From JAQGLW01 sp035995725 (GTDB lineage: Bacteria > Pseudomonadota > Gammaproteobacteria > Burkholderiales > Burkholderiaceae_D), in assembly GCA_035995725.1 (NCBI GenBank), contig DASYKE010000225.1, forward strand, positions 1 through 37,172: a stretch of 37,172 nucleotides of DNA, given 5' to 3'. Below are positions 1-7,519 of this stretch, one piece after another. How positions within the stretch are numbered: the stretch's first letter is position 1; every line of letters starts with the position of its first letter. The position numbers were made by a program, and so were the translations under genes. The notes below the pieces were generated by a model. It saw nothing but the letters and a program-made list of their open reading frames with translations, was not told the origin of the DNA and did not search any database.

Positions 1-810
1 GCCCGCTGACCGAACGCCGATGACTTGCACGCCATCGGCGCCGATTTTGGCGACCCAGTCGCCGGGAGCAGTTTGCATGAAAGCCAGATCGTTGCGTCCG
101 GTGCCGGAGACCAGTTCCGGATGCATGGTCATGGCCCGATAAAGATCGCCCAGCACGCCACCGTAAATGGCATCCTTGTCGTTTTGCGCGAGGCGCGCAT
201 AGGCCAGCGCCAGACGCGACAGCGGCATCGCATAGTTGGGCGCGGAGCAGCCGTCAATTCCCATCTTCAGATCGGATTCCTGCATTCCCGCAAAATGCGC
301 AACGCTGGTCCGGACCGCCTGCTGCAGCGGGTGGGCCGGATCGAGATAGCTGTCCAGCGCATGGCCGTGCTGCACGCAATATGCGAGAAAACCGGCATGT
401 TTGCCGCTGCAATTGTTATGCAGCTGGTTATAGGTTTCGCCTGCCGGCGGCAGCTTGTCGGTTACGGAATAAACCATCGGCACATGGCAGCCGCATCGCA
501 AATGATGTTCGTCGCATCCCGCCTTGTGCAGCATCGATTGCACGGTATCGATATGCATCGCTTCGCCGGAATGGCTGGCGCACAGCAGCGCGATTTCCCG
601 CGTGGTAAAACCGAATCTGGCCGGACCGCCTGAATGCAGGAACGGCACGGCCTGAAACGGCTTGATCGTCGAGCGGGTAAAAGTGAAAAAGTGCGGATCG
701 CCGGCTTGATACAGCAGGTCGCCGCGCGTATTGACCACGGCGACCGAACCGGCGTGGATGCATTCGACCTGTTCGCCGCGCGTGACTTCAATCAACGGAG
801 CGTGGTTCAT
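1..810 (-). CDS. L-asparaginase II family protein (3' end beyond window)
   Basis: 270 residues are visible from an ATG at 810 and the frame runs open off the window edge, so the C-terminus is missing. The family hydrolyses L-asparagine to aspartate and ammonia. The call rests on the hallmark stretch HNNCSGKHAGFLA, preceded by an N-terminal block with TRSTIKPFQAVPF and followed by GIDGCSAPNYAMPL; these belong to the bacterial/rhizobial asparaginase II family (Pfam Asparaginase_II), not to the E. coli AnsA/AnsB type. There is no signal peptide, so it should be cytoplasmic. A purine-rich AAGGATAGGA sits just before the ATG. It follows rfaE2 on the same strand after about 70 bases, so co-transcription is possible, but the two functions are unrelated. 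Confidence 0.9.
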   Translation of the reverse strand, partial: MNHAPLIEVTRGEQVECIHAGSVAVVNTRGDLLYQAGDPHFFTFTRSTIKPFQAVPFLHSGGPARFGFTTREIALLCASHSGEAMHIDTVQSMLHKAGCDEHHLRCGCHVPMVYSVTDKLPPAGETYNQLHNNCSGKHAGFLAYCVQHGHALDSYLDPAHPLQQAVRTSVAHFAGMQESDLKMGIDGCSAPNYAMPLSRLALAYARLAQNDKDAIYGGVLGDLYRAMTMHPELVSGTGRNDLAFMQTAPGDWVAKIGADGVQVIGVRSAG

Positions 811-883
811 TCCTATCCTTCATTTGCTTGCAGTCGATAACGGTGGCGTCAGCAGAGCCTGATCGATCGCAATATAAAACCGT

Positions 884-1360
884 TTAATGATTCCTGACCT
901 TCGACAGCAATTTGGTGGTCGAACGGTCATGCTCGAAATCGATCGCCACCGCCCGGCCGCCGTAGGCTGCGACCGCGCGTCCCTCCGGAATGGAACTCAT
1001 GTCGTAATCACCACCCTTCGCGTAGATATCCGGCCGCGCCTGCTGCACCACCTGCAGCGCGGTGTCTTCATCGAACGGCACCACCAGGCTCACCGACTCC
1101 AGCGCAGCCACCAGCGCCATGCGGTCCTCGCAGTTGTTGAGCGGACGATCATCGCCTTTGCCGAGCCGTTTTACCGATGCATCGGTGTTGACGGCAACCA
1201 CCAGGGAGGCGCCCAGCGCGCGCGCCTGCGCAAGATACGTCACATGGCCACGATGCAGGATATCAAAGACGCCATTGGTCAGCACCACCGGTTTGGGCAG
1301 TTGCGAGATGCAGGCCGCAAGAGCGGCTCGCGAGCAGATTTTTTTTTCGAAATTGGACAT
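884..1360 (-). CDS. rfaE2: D-glycero-beta-D-manno-heptose 1-phosphate adenylyltransferase (RfaE2)
   Basis: 158 residues. The enzyme transfers AMP from ATP to heptose 1-phosphate, giving ADP-heptose for the lipopolysaccharide inner core. The nucleotidyltransferase signature is clear: TNGVFDILHRGHVTYL with the HxGH motif at residues 36-39, and a later KGGDYD. It is the stand-alone adenylyltransferase half of the fused E. coli HldE, as is usual in Burkholderiales; the kinase half is not in this window. I chose the ATG at 1360; an in-frame TTG at 1381 lies inside the stem of the upstream terminator and would be an unlikely start. The chosen ATG has no visible Shine-Dalgarno sequence: the bases before it are the terminator's T-run and ATTCGCC. 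Confidence 0.92.
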   Translation of the reverse strand: MSNFEKKICSRAALAACISQLPKPVVLTNGVFDILHRGHVTYLAQARALGASLVVAVNTDASVKRLGKGDDRPLNNCEDRMALVAALESVSLVVPFDEDTALQVVQQARPDIYAKGGDYDMSSIPEGRAVAAYGGRAVAIDFEHDRSTTKLLSKVRNH

Positions 1361-1367
1361 GGCGAAT

Positions 1368-1396
1368 AAAAAAAGCCGCAAGAAAATACTTGCGGC
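1368..1396 (-). terminator. Rho-independent terminator of the ferritin-like gene
   Basis: On the minus strand an 8-bp perfect stem (GCCGCAAG / CTTGCGGC) with a 6-base loop is followed by seven T. It lies 37 bases after the stop of the ferritin-like gene and ends only 7 bases before the rfaE2 ATG, so rfaE2 must be reached by readthrough or by a promoter placed inside or just upstream of the hairpin. Confidence 0.85.
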
Positions 1397-1433
1397 TCCA
1401 GCTTACACGAGTCGGGCGACGAACACGGACACT

Positions 1434-2291
1434 CTACGCCAGCTGAGAGGCCTGCGGCGGAGTCATCCGCGCAACGATTTCCTTGCGATACCGGTTCAAT
1501 TCCTGCACTGTTCCAAACGTGCGCTCGAACAGCAGCGACATGTTGTGCAGAATGCGCTCGATGACTTTCTTTTCCCACTCGCCGTCGAACTTGATCTGGT
1601 TATCGAGCCATGCCTCGAGCCACTCCGGATCCGGCAAGCGGCTTTGCACGGTATCATTCGGGAACAGTGCCTGATTGACATGCAGGTTGGTCGGATGCAG
1701 CGGTTTTTCAGTGCGGCGAGCCGATGCCATCAACACGCCGATCTTGGCGAAAGCGGCGCGGGCGGAATCGCCGACTTCGACCAATGCTTTTTTCATGTAG
1801 CGCAGATAAGCGCCGCCATGGCGTGCCTCGTCCTGGCTGATGATTTTGTAAATATGCTTGATCACCGGTTCGGTGTGCCAGTCGGCTGCGCAGCGATACC
1901 AGTGATTCAATCGGATCTCGCCGCAAAAATGCATCATCAGGGTTTCGAGAGCCGGTGCCGGATCGAATTCGAAACGTACGTTATGCAATTCCTCTTCGGT
2001 CGGCATGAAGTCGGGGCGGAAGCGACGCAGGTATTCCATCAGCACCAGCGAATGCTTTTGTTCCTCGAAAAACCAGACCGACATGAATGCACAGAAATCG
2101 CTGTCGCCGCGATTGTCACGCAAGAACATCTCGGTCGCAGGCAAGGCGGACCATTCGGTAATGGCGTTCATTTTGATGGTCCGGGCCTGTTCGTCAGTCA
2201 GCTTGGAGCCATCGAACTGGTCCCACGGAATATCTTTTTCCATGTCCCAGCGGACTTGCTCGAGCGATTTAAACAGTTCTGGGTACAGCAT
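1434..2291 (-). CDS. Ferritin-like diiron protein, acyl-ACP-desaturase type
   Basis: 285 residues, mostly helical. A full set of diiron ligands can be picked out: Glu46 (ITEW), Glu77 and His80 (FFEEQKHS), Glu125 (CGEIRLNHW), and Glu155 with His158 (SQDEARHG). This four-Glu/two-His pattern in a helix bundle is that of soluble diiron oxidases and oxygenases such as acyl-ACP desaturases; the family is widespread in Burkholderiales but its substrate is not established. No signal peptide, so probably cytoplasmic. Start: ATG at 2291 preceded by AAGG. The gene is followed by its own hairpin terminator, so it is probably a single-gene unit, transcribed divergently from the MFS gene across a 141-base gap. 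Desaturase activity is a guess; a ferritin-like oxidase is equally possible. Confidence 0.75.
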   Translation of the reverse strand: MLYPELFKSLEQVRWDMEKDIPWDQFDGSKLTDEQARTIKMNAITEWSALPATEMFLRDNRGDSDFCAFMSVWFFEEQKHSLVLMEYLRRFRPDFMPTEEELHNVRFEFDPAPALETLMMHFCGEIRLNHWYRCAADWHTEPVIKHIYKIISQDEARHGGAYLRYMKKALVEVGDSARAAFAKIGVLMASARRTEKPLHPTNLHVNQALFPNDTVQSRLPDPEWLEAWLDNQIKFDGEWEKKVIERILHNMSLLFERTFGTVQELNRYRKEIVARMTPPQASQLA

Positions 2292-2432
2292 ATGCGCCTT
2301 AAAAATTGATTAAGTATCTGATTTTACCAAGAAATCGGGGCTCTCCATAGCTATTGGCTGATATCGGACCGCCATTTGCGAACAGCGTCGATTTTGTTAC
2401 AGTGCGCACTTCGATCTCCGGATTTCTTCATT

Positions 2433-3632
2433 ATGTCCAACATAGACACGCTAAAACCGCCGGTTCGTATTCCGCCGGCCGTCTGGGTGCTGGGCTTTGT
2501 CAGCATGCTGATGGATATTTCCTCCGAGATGATCCATAGCCTGTTGCCGGTATTCATGGTCACGGTGCTGGGAACCAGCGCCACTACTGTCGGCTTGATC
2601 GAGGGCATCGCGGAATCGACCGCACTGATTGTCAAGGTTTTTTCCGGTGTTCTAAGCGACCATGTAGGCAAGCGAAAATGGCTGGCCGCGTTGGGCTATG
2701 GCTTGGGTGCGGCGACCAAGCCGCTGTTCGCGATGGCTAACGGCACCGGCTGGATTTTTACCGCCCGCTTTATCGATCGCATTGGAAAAGGTATCCGGGG
2801 TGCGCCGCGCGACGCGCTGATCGCAGACGTGACACCGGCCGGGCTGCGCGGCGCGGCGTTCGGATTGCGCCAATCGCTCGATACGATAGGTGCGTTCACC
2901 GGGCCACTGTTGGCGGTCGGATTGATGTTGTTATGGCACAACGATTTTCGCGCGGTATTCTGGGTGGCAGTGATCCCCGGCTTTTTAGCGCTCGCTCTGA
3001 TTCTGTTTGGCGTGAGCGAACCCCAGGCGGTTATTACCGCGGAGAAGCGGCCTTTCCCGATTTCGCGCGCGGCATTGGGCAAGCTGTCTTCAGGTTATTG
3101 GTGGGTCGTCGCAATTGGCGCGGCACTGACATTGGCGCGATTTTCGGAAGCGTTTCTGGTGTTGCGTGCGCAGCAAGGCGGCCTTGCGCTGGCATTGATC
3201 CCGCTGGTGCTGGTGGTAATGAATGTGGCGTACGCCGCATGCGCCTATCCTTTCGGCGTATTGGCGGACAGAATGCGCCACCGCACGCTGCTGATGCTCG
3301 GCATCGTGCCGCTGATTGTCGCAGACGGGCTATTGGCGCACGGCTCACAACTGGCTTTGGTCGGCGCGGGGCTGATCTGCTGGGGTGTGCATATGGCGGC
3401 AACCCAGGGCCTGCTGGCGGCAATGGTGGCCGACACTGCGCCGACCGACCTGCGCGGCACTGCCTTCGGTCTGTTCAATCTCGCCAGCGGCATCGCCATG
3501 CTGGCGGCAAGTGTGTTGGCCGGCGTGCTGTGGGACCGGCTCGGTGCGGCTGCGACATTTTACGGCGGGGCAATCTTTGCCGGCATTGCACTATTGCTGC
3601 TCTTCATCCGCAGAGAGACGAAGCAAACTTAA
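2433..3632 (+). CDS. Major facilitator superfamily transporter
   Basis: 399 residues with about 12 hydrophobic segments. The MFS loop 2-3 signature is present (SGVLSDHVGKRK), with a second related loop in the other half (FGVLADRMRHRT), and IDRIGKGIRGAPRDALIAD follows TM4. This makes it an inner-membrane secondary transporter; the substrate cannot be read from the sequence. The frame is open further upstream, but MSNIDTLKPP at 2433 is the best start, because the residues before it do not resemble an MFS N-terminus; the ribosome binding site is weak. It converges on the tphR-type regulator 190 bases away. An export or aromatic-uptake role is possible from position alone but is not supported by any motif. 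Confidence 0.85.
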   Translation: MSNIDTLKPPVRIPPAVWVLGFVSMLMDISSEMIHSLLPVFMVTVLGTSATTVGLIEGIAESTALIVKVFSGVLSDHVGKRKWLAALGYGLGAATKPLFAMANGTGWIFTARFIDRIGKGIRGAPRDALIADVTPAGLRGAAFGLRQSLDTIGAFTGPLLAVGLMLLWHNDFRAVFWVAVIPGFLALALILFGVSEPQAVITAEKRPFPISRAALGKLSSGYWWVVAIGAALTLARFSEAFLVLRAQQGGLALALIPLVLVVMNVAYAACAYPFGVLADRMRHRTLLMLGIVPLIVADGLLAHGSQLALVGAGLICWGVHMAATQGLLAAMVADTAPTDLRGTAFGLFNLASGIAMLAASVLAGVLWDRLGAAATFYGGAIFAGIALLLLFIRRETKQT

Positions 3633-3823
3633 CGCTGAGCCGGCAAATCACAGGTTGGACCGGACCAGGCGGAATATGGCCCCGACCCGAGCTGGCTGCC
3701 GCACTGCGGGCAGATTGCTTCGATTGTCCATATCGAAGGCTCGGTTGATCATACGCAGTCAGAACAGCCGCGATGTATCTAGAATGCGACAACTGATGTC
3801 ATTCGAACATCGTCTTCATTTCC

Positions 3824-4603
3824 TCACAGCAGAGTGACCAGCATCCGGCGTGCGCTTTCCAGTTCAGGCAGCAAGGCATCCGTTATGTTGTCAAGCGAGC
3901 GCCGCGAATTGGAAGTCGCCAGACTCATCGAGGCTATCGTCCGCCCTGCCGCATCGCGAATAGGTACCGCGATCGAACGCACGCCCAGTTCGATTTCTTC
4001 GTTGCTGATTGCATAGCCCTGGCGACGGACCTTGCCCAGCAGCGCCATCAGCTCGGGAATCCCGGTGCATGTATGCGGCGTCAGCGGGTGGCGCCCCATG
4101 CGCTTGAGCAGGCGCTCCGCCTCTTCTTTCGGCAGGGCCGCAAGCAGCACGCGCCCGGTAGCCGCACAGTGGGCCGGCAGGCGTGACCCCACCCCGAGCC
4201 CGTTGGACAGGCTGCGGCGCGTGGCGGCGCGCGCGACGAAAACCACGTCAGTTCCATCCAGCACGGCAAAAGAACTTGACTCGCCGGTGCGCTCGCTGGT
4301 GGCTTCTAGAATCGGCTGCACCAATTTTGACAGCGAAGTGGAAGTAACGTACGCGTGCCCGAGCCGCAGCACGCGCGGTGCCAGCCGGAAATACTTGCCG
4401 TCCCATTCGACGTAGCCAAGCCGTTGCAGCGTCAATAACGAGCGCCGTGCCGACGCACGCGAGTGGCCGGTGATTTCAGCCGCCTCAGAGAGTGTCAACG
4501 CCCTGTTGCAAATGCCGAACGCTTCAATAATGGCCAATCCTTTTTCCAGACCGGCTACATATTCTTTGTCTTCACTGTTTCGTGTATCCGTCTTGCCTGT
4601 CAT
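3824..4603 (-). CDS. tphR: IclR-family regulator, probable TphR
   Basis: 259 residues. The N-terminal winged helix-turn-helix (about residues 15-80, AEITGHSRASARRSLLTLQ) is followed by the IclR effector-binding domain, including the conserved RSIAVPIRDAAGRTIASMS block. It is divergent from tphC and the oxygenase genes, the arrangement described for the tph clusters of Comamonas, where TphR is an IclR-type activator responding to terephthalate. The same role is inferred here from context. Start: the ATG at 4603; a GTG one codon upstream (4606) is also possible. A 17-bp palindrome 14 bases upstream of the start is placed to act on both this gene and tphC. IclR relatives such as PcaR/PobR types are the main alternative, acting on another aromatic acid. 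Confidence 0.85.
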   Translation of the reverse strand: MTGKTDTRNSEDKEYVAGLEKGLAIIEAFGICNRALTLSEAAEITGHSRASARRSLLTLQRLGYVEWDGKYFRLAPRVLRLGHAYVTSTSLSKLVQPILEATSERTGESSSFAVLDGTDVVFVARAATRRSLSNGLGVGSRLPAHCAATGRVLLAALPKEEAERLLKRMGRHPLTPHTCTGIPELMALLGKVRRQGYAISNEEIELGVRSIAVPIRDAAGRTIASMSLATSNSRRSLDNITDALLPELESARRMLVTLL

Positions 4604-4616
4604 CACGCATCCGATT

Positions 4617-4633
4617 TGTTCGTTATGCGAACA
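4617..4633. promoter_or_regulatory. Probable IclR-type operator between tphR and tphC
   Basis: A perfect inverted repeat with 6-bp arms, TGTTCG-N5-CGAACA. The GTTCG-N5-CGNAC layout resembles operators described for IclR-family aromatic-acid regulators such as PcaR (from memory). Its centre lies near -58 of the predicted tphC promoter, a normal place for an activator, and 22 bases before the tphR ATG, where it could also mediate autorepression. Binding is inferred, not shown. Confidence 0.6.
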
Positions 4634-4647
4634 TTTTATCCGGTTTC

Positions 4648-4676
4648 TTGACGTTGAAAAAAATGCTGACTAATGT
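4648..4676 (+). promoter_or_regulatory. Predicted sigma-70 promoter of the tphC-A2-A3-B-A1 operon
   Basis: TTGACG at 4648-4653, a 17-base spacer and TAATGT at 4671-4676, giving a start near 4683 and a leader of about 90 bases before tphC. The IclR-type palindrome lies immediately upstream of the -35 element. Confidence 0.6.
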
Positions 4677-4774
4677 TCATCTTGCGCCCCGATGTCCGAT
4701 GGACGGGGCCTGCGCAAAGGATGCTCCGCTACCAGTCCGTCCTTGAATGACGGCACCAATAAAAAGGAAACATA

Positions 4775-5779
4775 ATGATGAGACGACCGCTTCTTTCTTG
4801 CCTGTTGCTGGCCGGCCTGCTGAGCGGCATGCATGTCGCGGTTCTGGCCGATGCGACTGTAGGGAGTGCACCGCCGGCTGCCGGTTTTCCCAACCGCGCG
4901 GTCAGGATTATCGTGAATTTCCCCGCAGGCGGCACCGCGGATGTGCTGCCGCGCATTGTGAGCCAGAAGCTGAGCGAAAAGTGGGGCCAGCCGGTAATCG
5001 TCGAAAACCGTCCCGGCGCCGGCGGCAATATCGGCGCGGAAGCGGTTGCCAAGTCGGCCCCGGATGGCTATACGCTGCTGGCCACGCCGCCAGCACCGCT
5101 TGCCATCAACCAGAATCTCTACAAGAGCCTGCCGTTCGCGCCGGACCGCTTCACGCCGGTCACCATCCTGGCTGCGGTACCGAACGTGCTGGCGGTAAAA
5201 AGCGCGCTGCCTGTCGCATCCACCAAAGACTTCATCGCATTGGCGCGCCAGGACCAAGGCAAGGTGGCCGTGGCGACGCAGGGCAACGGCACCACGTCGC
5301 ACCTGACCGCTGCCATGTTTGCCACCCAGGCAGGCGTGCAATTCGTGTTCGTTCCGTACAAGGGTACCGCGCCGGCGCTGACAGACTTGATGGGCGGACA
5401 GGTCGACGCATTTTTCGACAATATCGGTTCGATGCACAATCACCATAAATCCGGCAAAGCCAGGATCCTGGCAGTCGCCAGCCGCAAGCGCAGTCCGTTG
5501 CTGCCGAATGTGCCGACCATTTCAGAAACGGGCCTGCCGGGCTTCGATTCCTCCACATGGTTCGCCGTCGTTGCGCCGCCGGGCACACCGCCGGAAATCG
5601 CGCAGAAGATCAATGGCGCCATCGTTGAAGCACTGAAGCTGCCGGACGTGCAGCAGAAATTCATCGAACTGGGCGCCGAGATAGTCGGCAACTCCCCGAG
5701 CGACACGGCGGATTTCATCGCCAGTGAACGGGTTCGCTGGAAGAAAGTGATAGACACCGCCAACGTCAAACAGGAATAG
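4775..5779 (+). CDS. tphC: Periplasmic terephthalate-binding protein of the TTT/Bug family (TphC)
   Basis: 334 residues. An N-terminal signal peptide (hydrophobic stretch ending near VLADA, residue 26) is followed by the Bug/TctC fold: FPNRAVRIIVNFPAGGTADV, then VIVENRPGAGGNIGAEAVAKSAPDGYT, then VPYKGTAPALTDLMGGQVDAFFDN. These proteins bind a carboxylate in the periplasm and pass it to a TctA/TctB membrane pair. In Comamonas, TphC binds terephthalate and uses TctAB-type permeases encoded elsewhere; no TctA or TctB gene is in this window either. First gene of the catabolic operon, 12 bases before tphA2. AAGGA lies 7 bases before the ATG. The terephthalate assignment comes from gene order; the Bug family itself is very broad. 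Confidence 0.85.
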   Translation: MMRRPLLSCLLLAGLLSGMHVAVLADATVGSAPPAAGFPNRAVRIIVNFPAGGTADVLPRIVSQKLSEKWGQPVIVENRPGAGGNIGAEAVAKSAPDGYTLLATPPAPLAINQNLYKSLPFAPDRFTPVTILAAVPNVLAVKSALPVASTKDFIALARQDQGKVAVATQGNGTTSHLTAAMFATQAGVQFVFVPYKGTAPALTDLMGGQVDAFFDNIGSMHNHHKSGKARILAVASRKRSPLLPNVPTISETGLPGFDSSTWFAVVAPPGTPPEIAQKINGAIVEALKLPDVQQKFIELGAEIVGNSPSDTADFIASERVRWKKVIDTANVKQE

Positions 5780-5791
5780 GAATAAGCAGCA

Positions 5792-7042
5792 ATGGACACG
5801 AAGCACACTGAATCAAGCGATACCGGCCGCACATGGGAACCGGGACTGACCCGGGTGCCCTACTGGCTGTATCGTGACGAACCGGCTTACCGCGCGGAAC
5901 AGAAGCACATTTTCCAGGGACCGACCTGGAACTATCTCTGCCTGGAGGCAGAGATACCCGAGCCTGGCGACTATCGCACCACCTTTGTCGGCGAGATGCC
6001 GGTGATCGTGGTGCGCGACGAAGAAGGCGAGCTGCAGGCGTTCGAGAACCGCTGTGCCCACCGCGGCGCACTGATTGCGCTGAACGATGGCGGCAAGGCG
6101 AGCAACTTTACCTGTGTCTACCATGCCTGGCGCTACGACCTGCAGGGCAACCTCAAGGGAGTAGCATTCCAGCAGGGCGTGAACGGCAAGGGCGGCATGC
6201 CGGCTGACTTCTGCATGGAAGATCATGGTCCGCGCAAACTGCGCACCGCCAGCATGGCCGGCATCGTGTTCGGCAGTCTGCACGACGACGTGCCGCCGAT
6301 CGAAGAATATCTGGGCGATCCCATCATGGAACGGATCGAGCGGGTGCTGCACAAGCCGGTGGAAGTGATCGGCCGCTTCAGGCAGACCATACCCAACAAC
6401 TGGAAGCTGTACATGGAGAACGTCAAGGACTCCTACCATGCGAGTCTGCTGCATGTGTTCTTCACTACCTTCAATCTCAATCGGCTGTCACAGAAGGGCG
6501 GCGTGATCATCAGCGAAACCGGCGCGCATCACGTCAGCTGGTCCGCAGTCGATCACAAGCCGCAGGCAAGCAGCGAATACAGTTCTGAAAAACTGCGGTC
6601 GGACAAGCAAGGTTATACGCTGTCCGACCCTACGATGCTCGACGGTTGCGACGAGTTCGGCGATGGCATCACGCTGCAGATCCTGTCGGTATTTCCGGGC
6701 TTTGTGCTGGCGCAGATTCAGAACACGCTGGCAATTCGCCAGATCCTGCCGGCCGGAATCGGCAAGACCGTGCTGAACTGGACTTATCTCGGCTTCATCG
6801 ACGACACGCCCGAACTGCGCCGCATGCGTTTGAAACAATCGAACCTGACCGGGTCCGCCGGCTTCATATCGATGGAAGACGGTGCGGTCGGCGGCTTCGT
6901 GCAGCGCGGCATTTCTGGCACCGATGCCGAGCAATCAATTCTGGAAATGGGCGGCGACAGCATCGAAACGCAGGAAAACCGTACCACGGAAGCGTCGGTG
7001 CGCGGTTTCTGGAACGCTTATCGCGCCTACATGGAGATTTAA
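5792..7042 (+). CDS. tphA2: Terephthalate 1,2-dioxygenase, oxygenase large subunit (TphA2)
   Basis: 416 residues. The Rieske [2Fe-2S] site is Cys88-x-His90 and Cys108-x2-His111. The mononuclear iron site is His216, His221 and Asp363, with the bridging Asp213 in VKDSYHASLLH. With TphA3 and TphA1 it dihydroxylates terephthalate to 1,2-dihydroxy-3,5-cyclohexadiene-1,4-dicarboxylate. Long blocks match my recollection of Comamonas TphA2, e.g. FENRCAHRGALIAL, RIERVLHKPVEVIGRF and GFISMEDGAVGGFVQRG. Arg316 (AIRQILP) and Arg397 (NRTTE) align with Arg309 and Arg390, the residues reported to meet the substrate carboxylates. This supports a para-dicarboxylate substrate over benzoate or anthranilate. Cytoplasmic. 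GGAATA lies close to the start, with AGG upstream, and GGAG at the 3' end serves tphA3. Confidence 0.92.
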   Translation: MDTKHTESSDTGRTWEPGLTRVPYWLYRDEPAYRAEQKHIFQGPTWNYLCLEAEIPEPGDYRTTFVGEMPVIVVRDEEGELQAFENRCAHRGALIALNDGGKASNFTCVYHAWRYDLQGNLKGVAFQQGVNGKGGMPADFCMEDHGPRKLRTASMAGIVFGSLHDDVPPIEEYLGDPIMERIERVLHKPVEVIGRFRQTIPNNWKLYMENVKDSYHASLLHVFFTTFNLNRLSQKGGVIISETGAHHVSWSAVDHKPQASSEYSSEKLRSDKQGYTLSDPTMLDGCDEFGDGITLQILSVFPGFVLAQIQNTLAIRQILPAGIGKTVLNWTYLGFIDDTPELRRMRLKQSNLTGSAGFISMEDGAVGGFVQRGISGTDAEQSILEMGGDSIETQENRTTEASVRGFWNAYRAYMEI

Positions 7043-7045
7043 AGA

Positions 7046-7519
7046 ATGTACGAGTTTTCACAGCTGCGGCTGACCGCACTCAATGCCGCCTATGCGCGCT
7101 GTATCGATAACGACCAGGTCGAGCAGTGGCCGGATTTCTTTCTCGACAAGTGCCTGTACATGATCACCACCGCCGACAACTACGCGGCCGGCATGCAAGC
7201 CGGCATCGTCTATGCCGACACGCGCGCCATGCTGAAGGACCGGGTGTTCGCCCTGCGCGAGGCCAATATCTACGAACAGCAGCGCTATCGTCATATCATC
7301 GGCGCGCCGCTCGTGATGGAAGAAAACGAGTATACGGCCACGGTCGAGAGCCCTTTTATCGTCGTGCGCATCATGCGTGACGGCACGACGGATGTGTTCG
7401 CCACCGGGCGCTATATCGACCGCATCGTGCATGCGCCGGAGACGCCGCTCAAATTTGCCGAGCGTGTGGTGGTTTGCGACAGTTCCAATATCGATACGCT
7501 GCTGGCTATTCCGCTATGA
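7046..7519 (+). CDS. tphA3: Terephthalate dioxygenase, oxygenase small (beta) subunit (TphA3)
   Basis: 157 residues, one NTF2-like domain of the ring-hydroxylating dioxygenase beta-subunit family, close to the usual TphA3 length of about 154. Recognisable blocks include LNAAYARCIDNDQVEQWPDFF, here read as a motif starting at residue 12, then AGIVYADTRAMLKDRV, ALREANIYEQQRYRHIIG and a C-terminal VCDSSNIDTLLAIPL. These match the recalled Comamonas small subunit closely. The subunit packs with TphA2 in the oxygenase hexamer and has no metal site of its own. It starts 3 bases after the tphA2 stop, with GGAG upstream, and its stop overlaps the tphB start (ATGA), so translation of A2, A3 and B is likely coupled. 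Confidence 0.9.
   Translation: MYEFSQLRLTALNAAYARCIDNDQVEQWPDFFLDKCLYMITTADNYAAGMQAGIVYADTRAMLKDRVFALREANIYEQQRYRHIIGAPLVMEENEYTATVESPFIVVRIMRDGTTDVFATGRYIDRIVHAPETPLKFAERVVVCDSSNIDTLLAIPL

Noticed and set aside
1062..2309. 415-codon plus-strand open frame opposite rfaE2 and the ferritin-like gene
   Set aside because: Antisense shadow of two genes with clear motifs; its translation has no family character.
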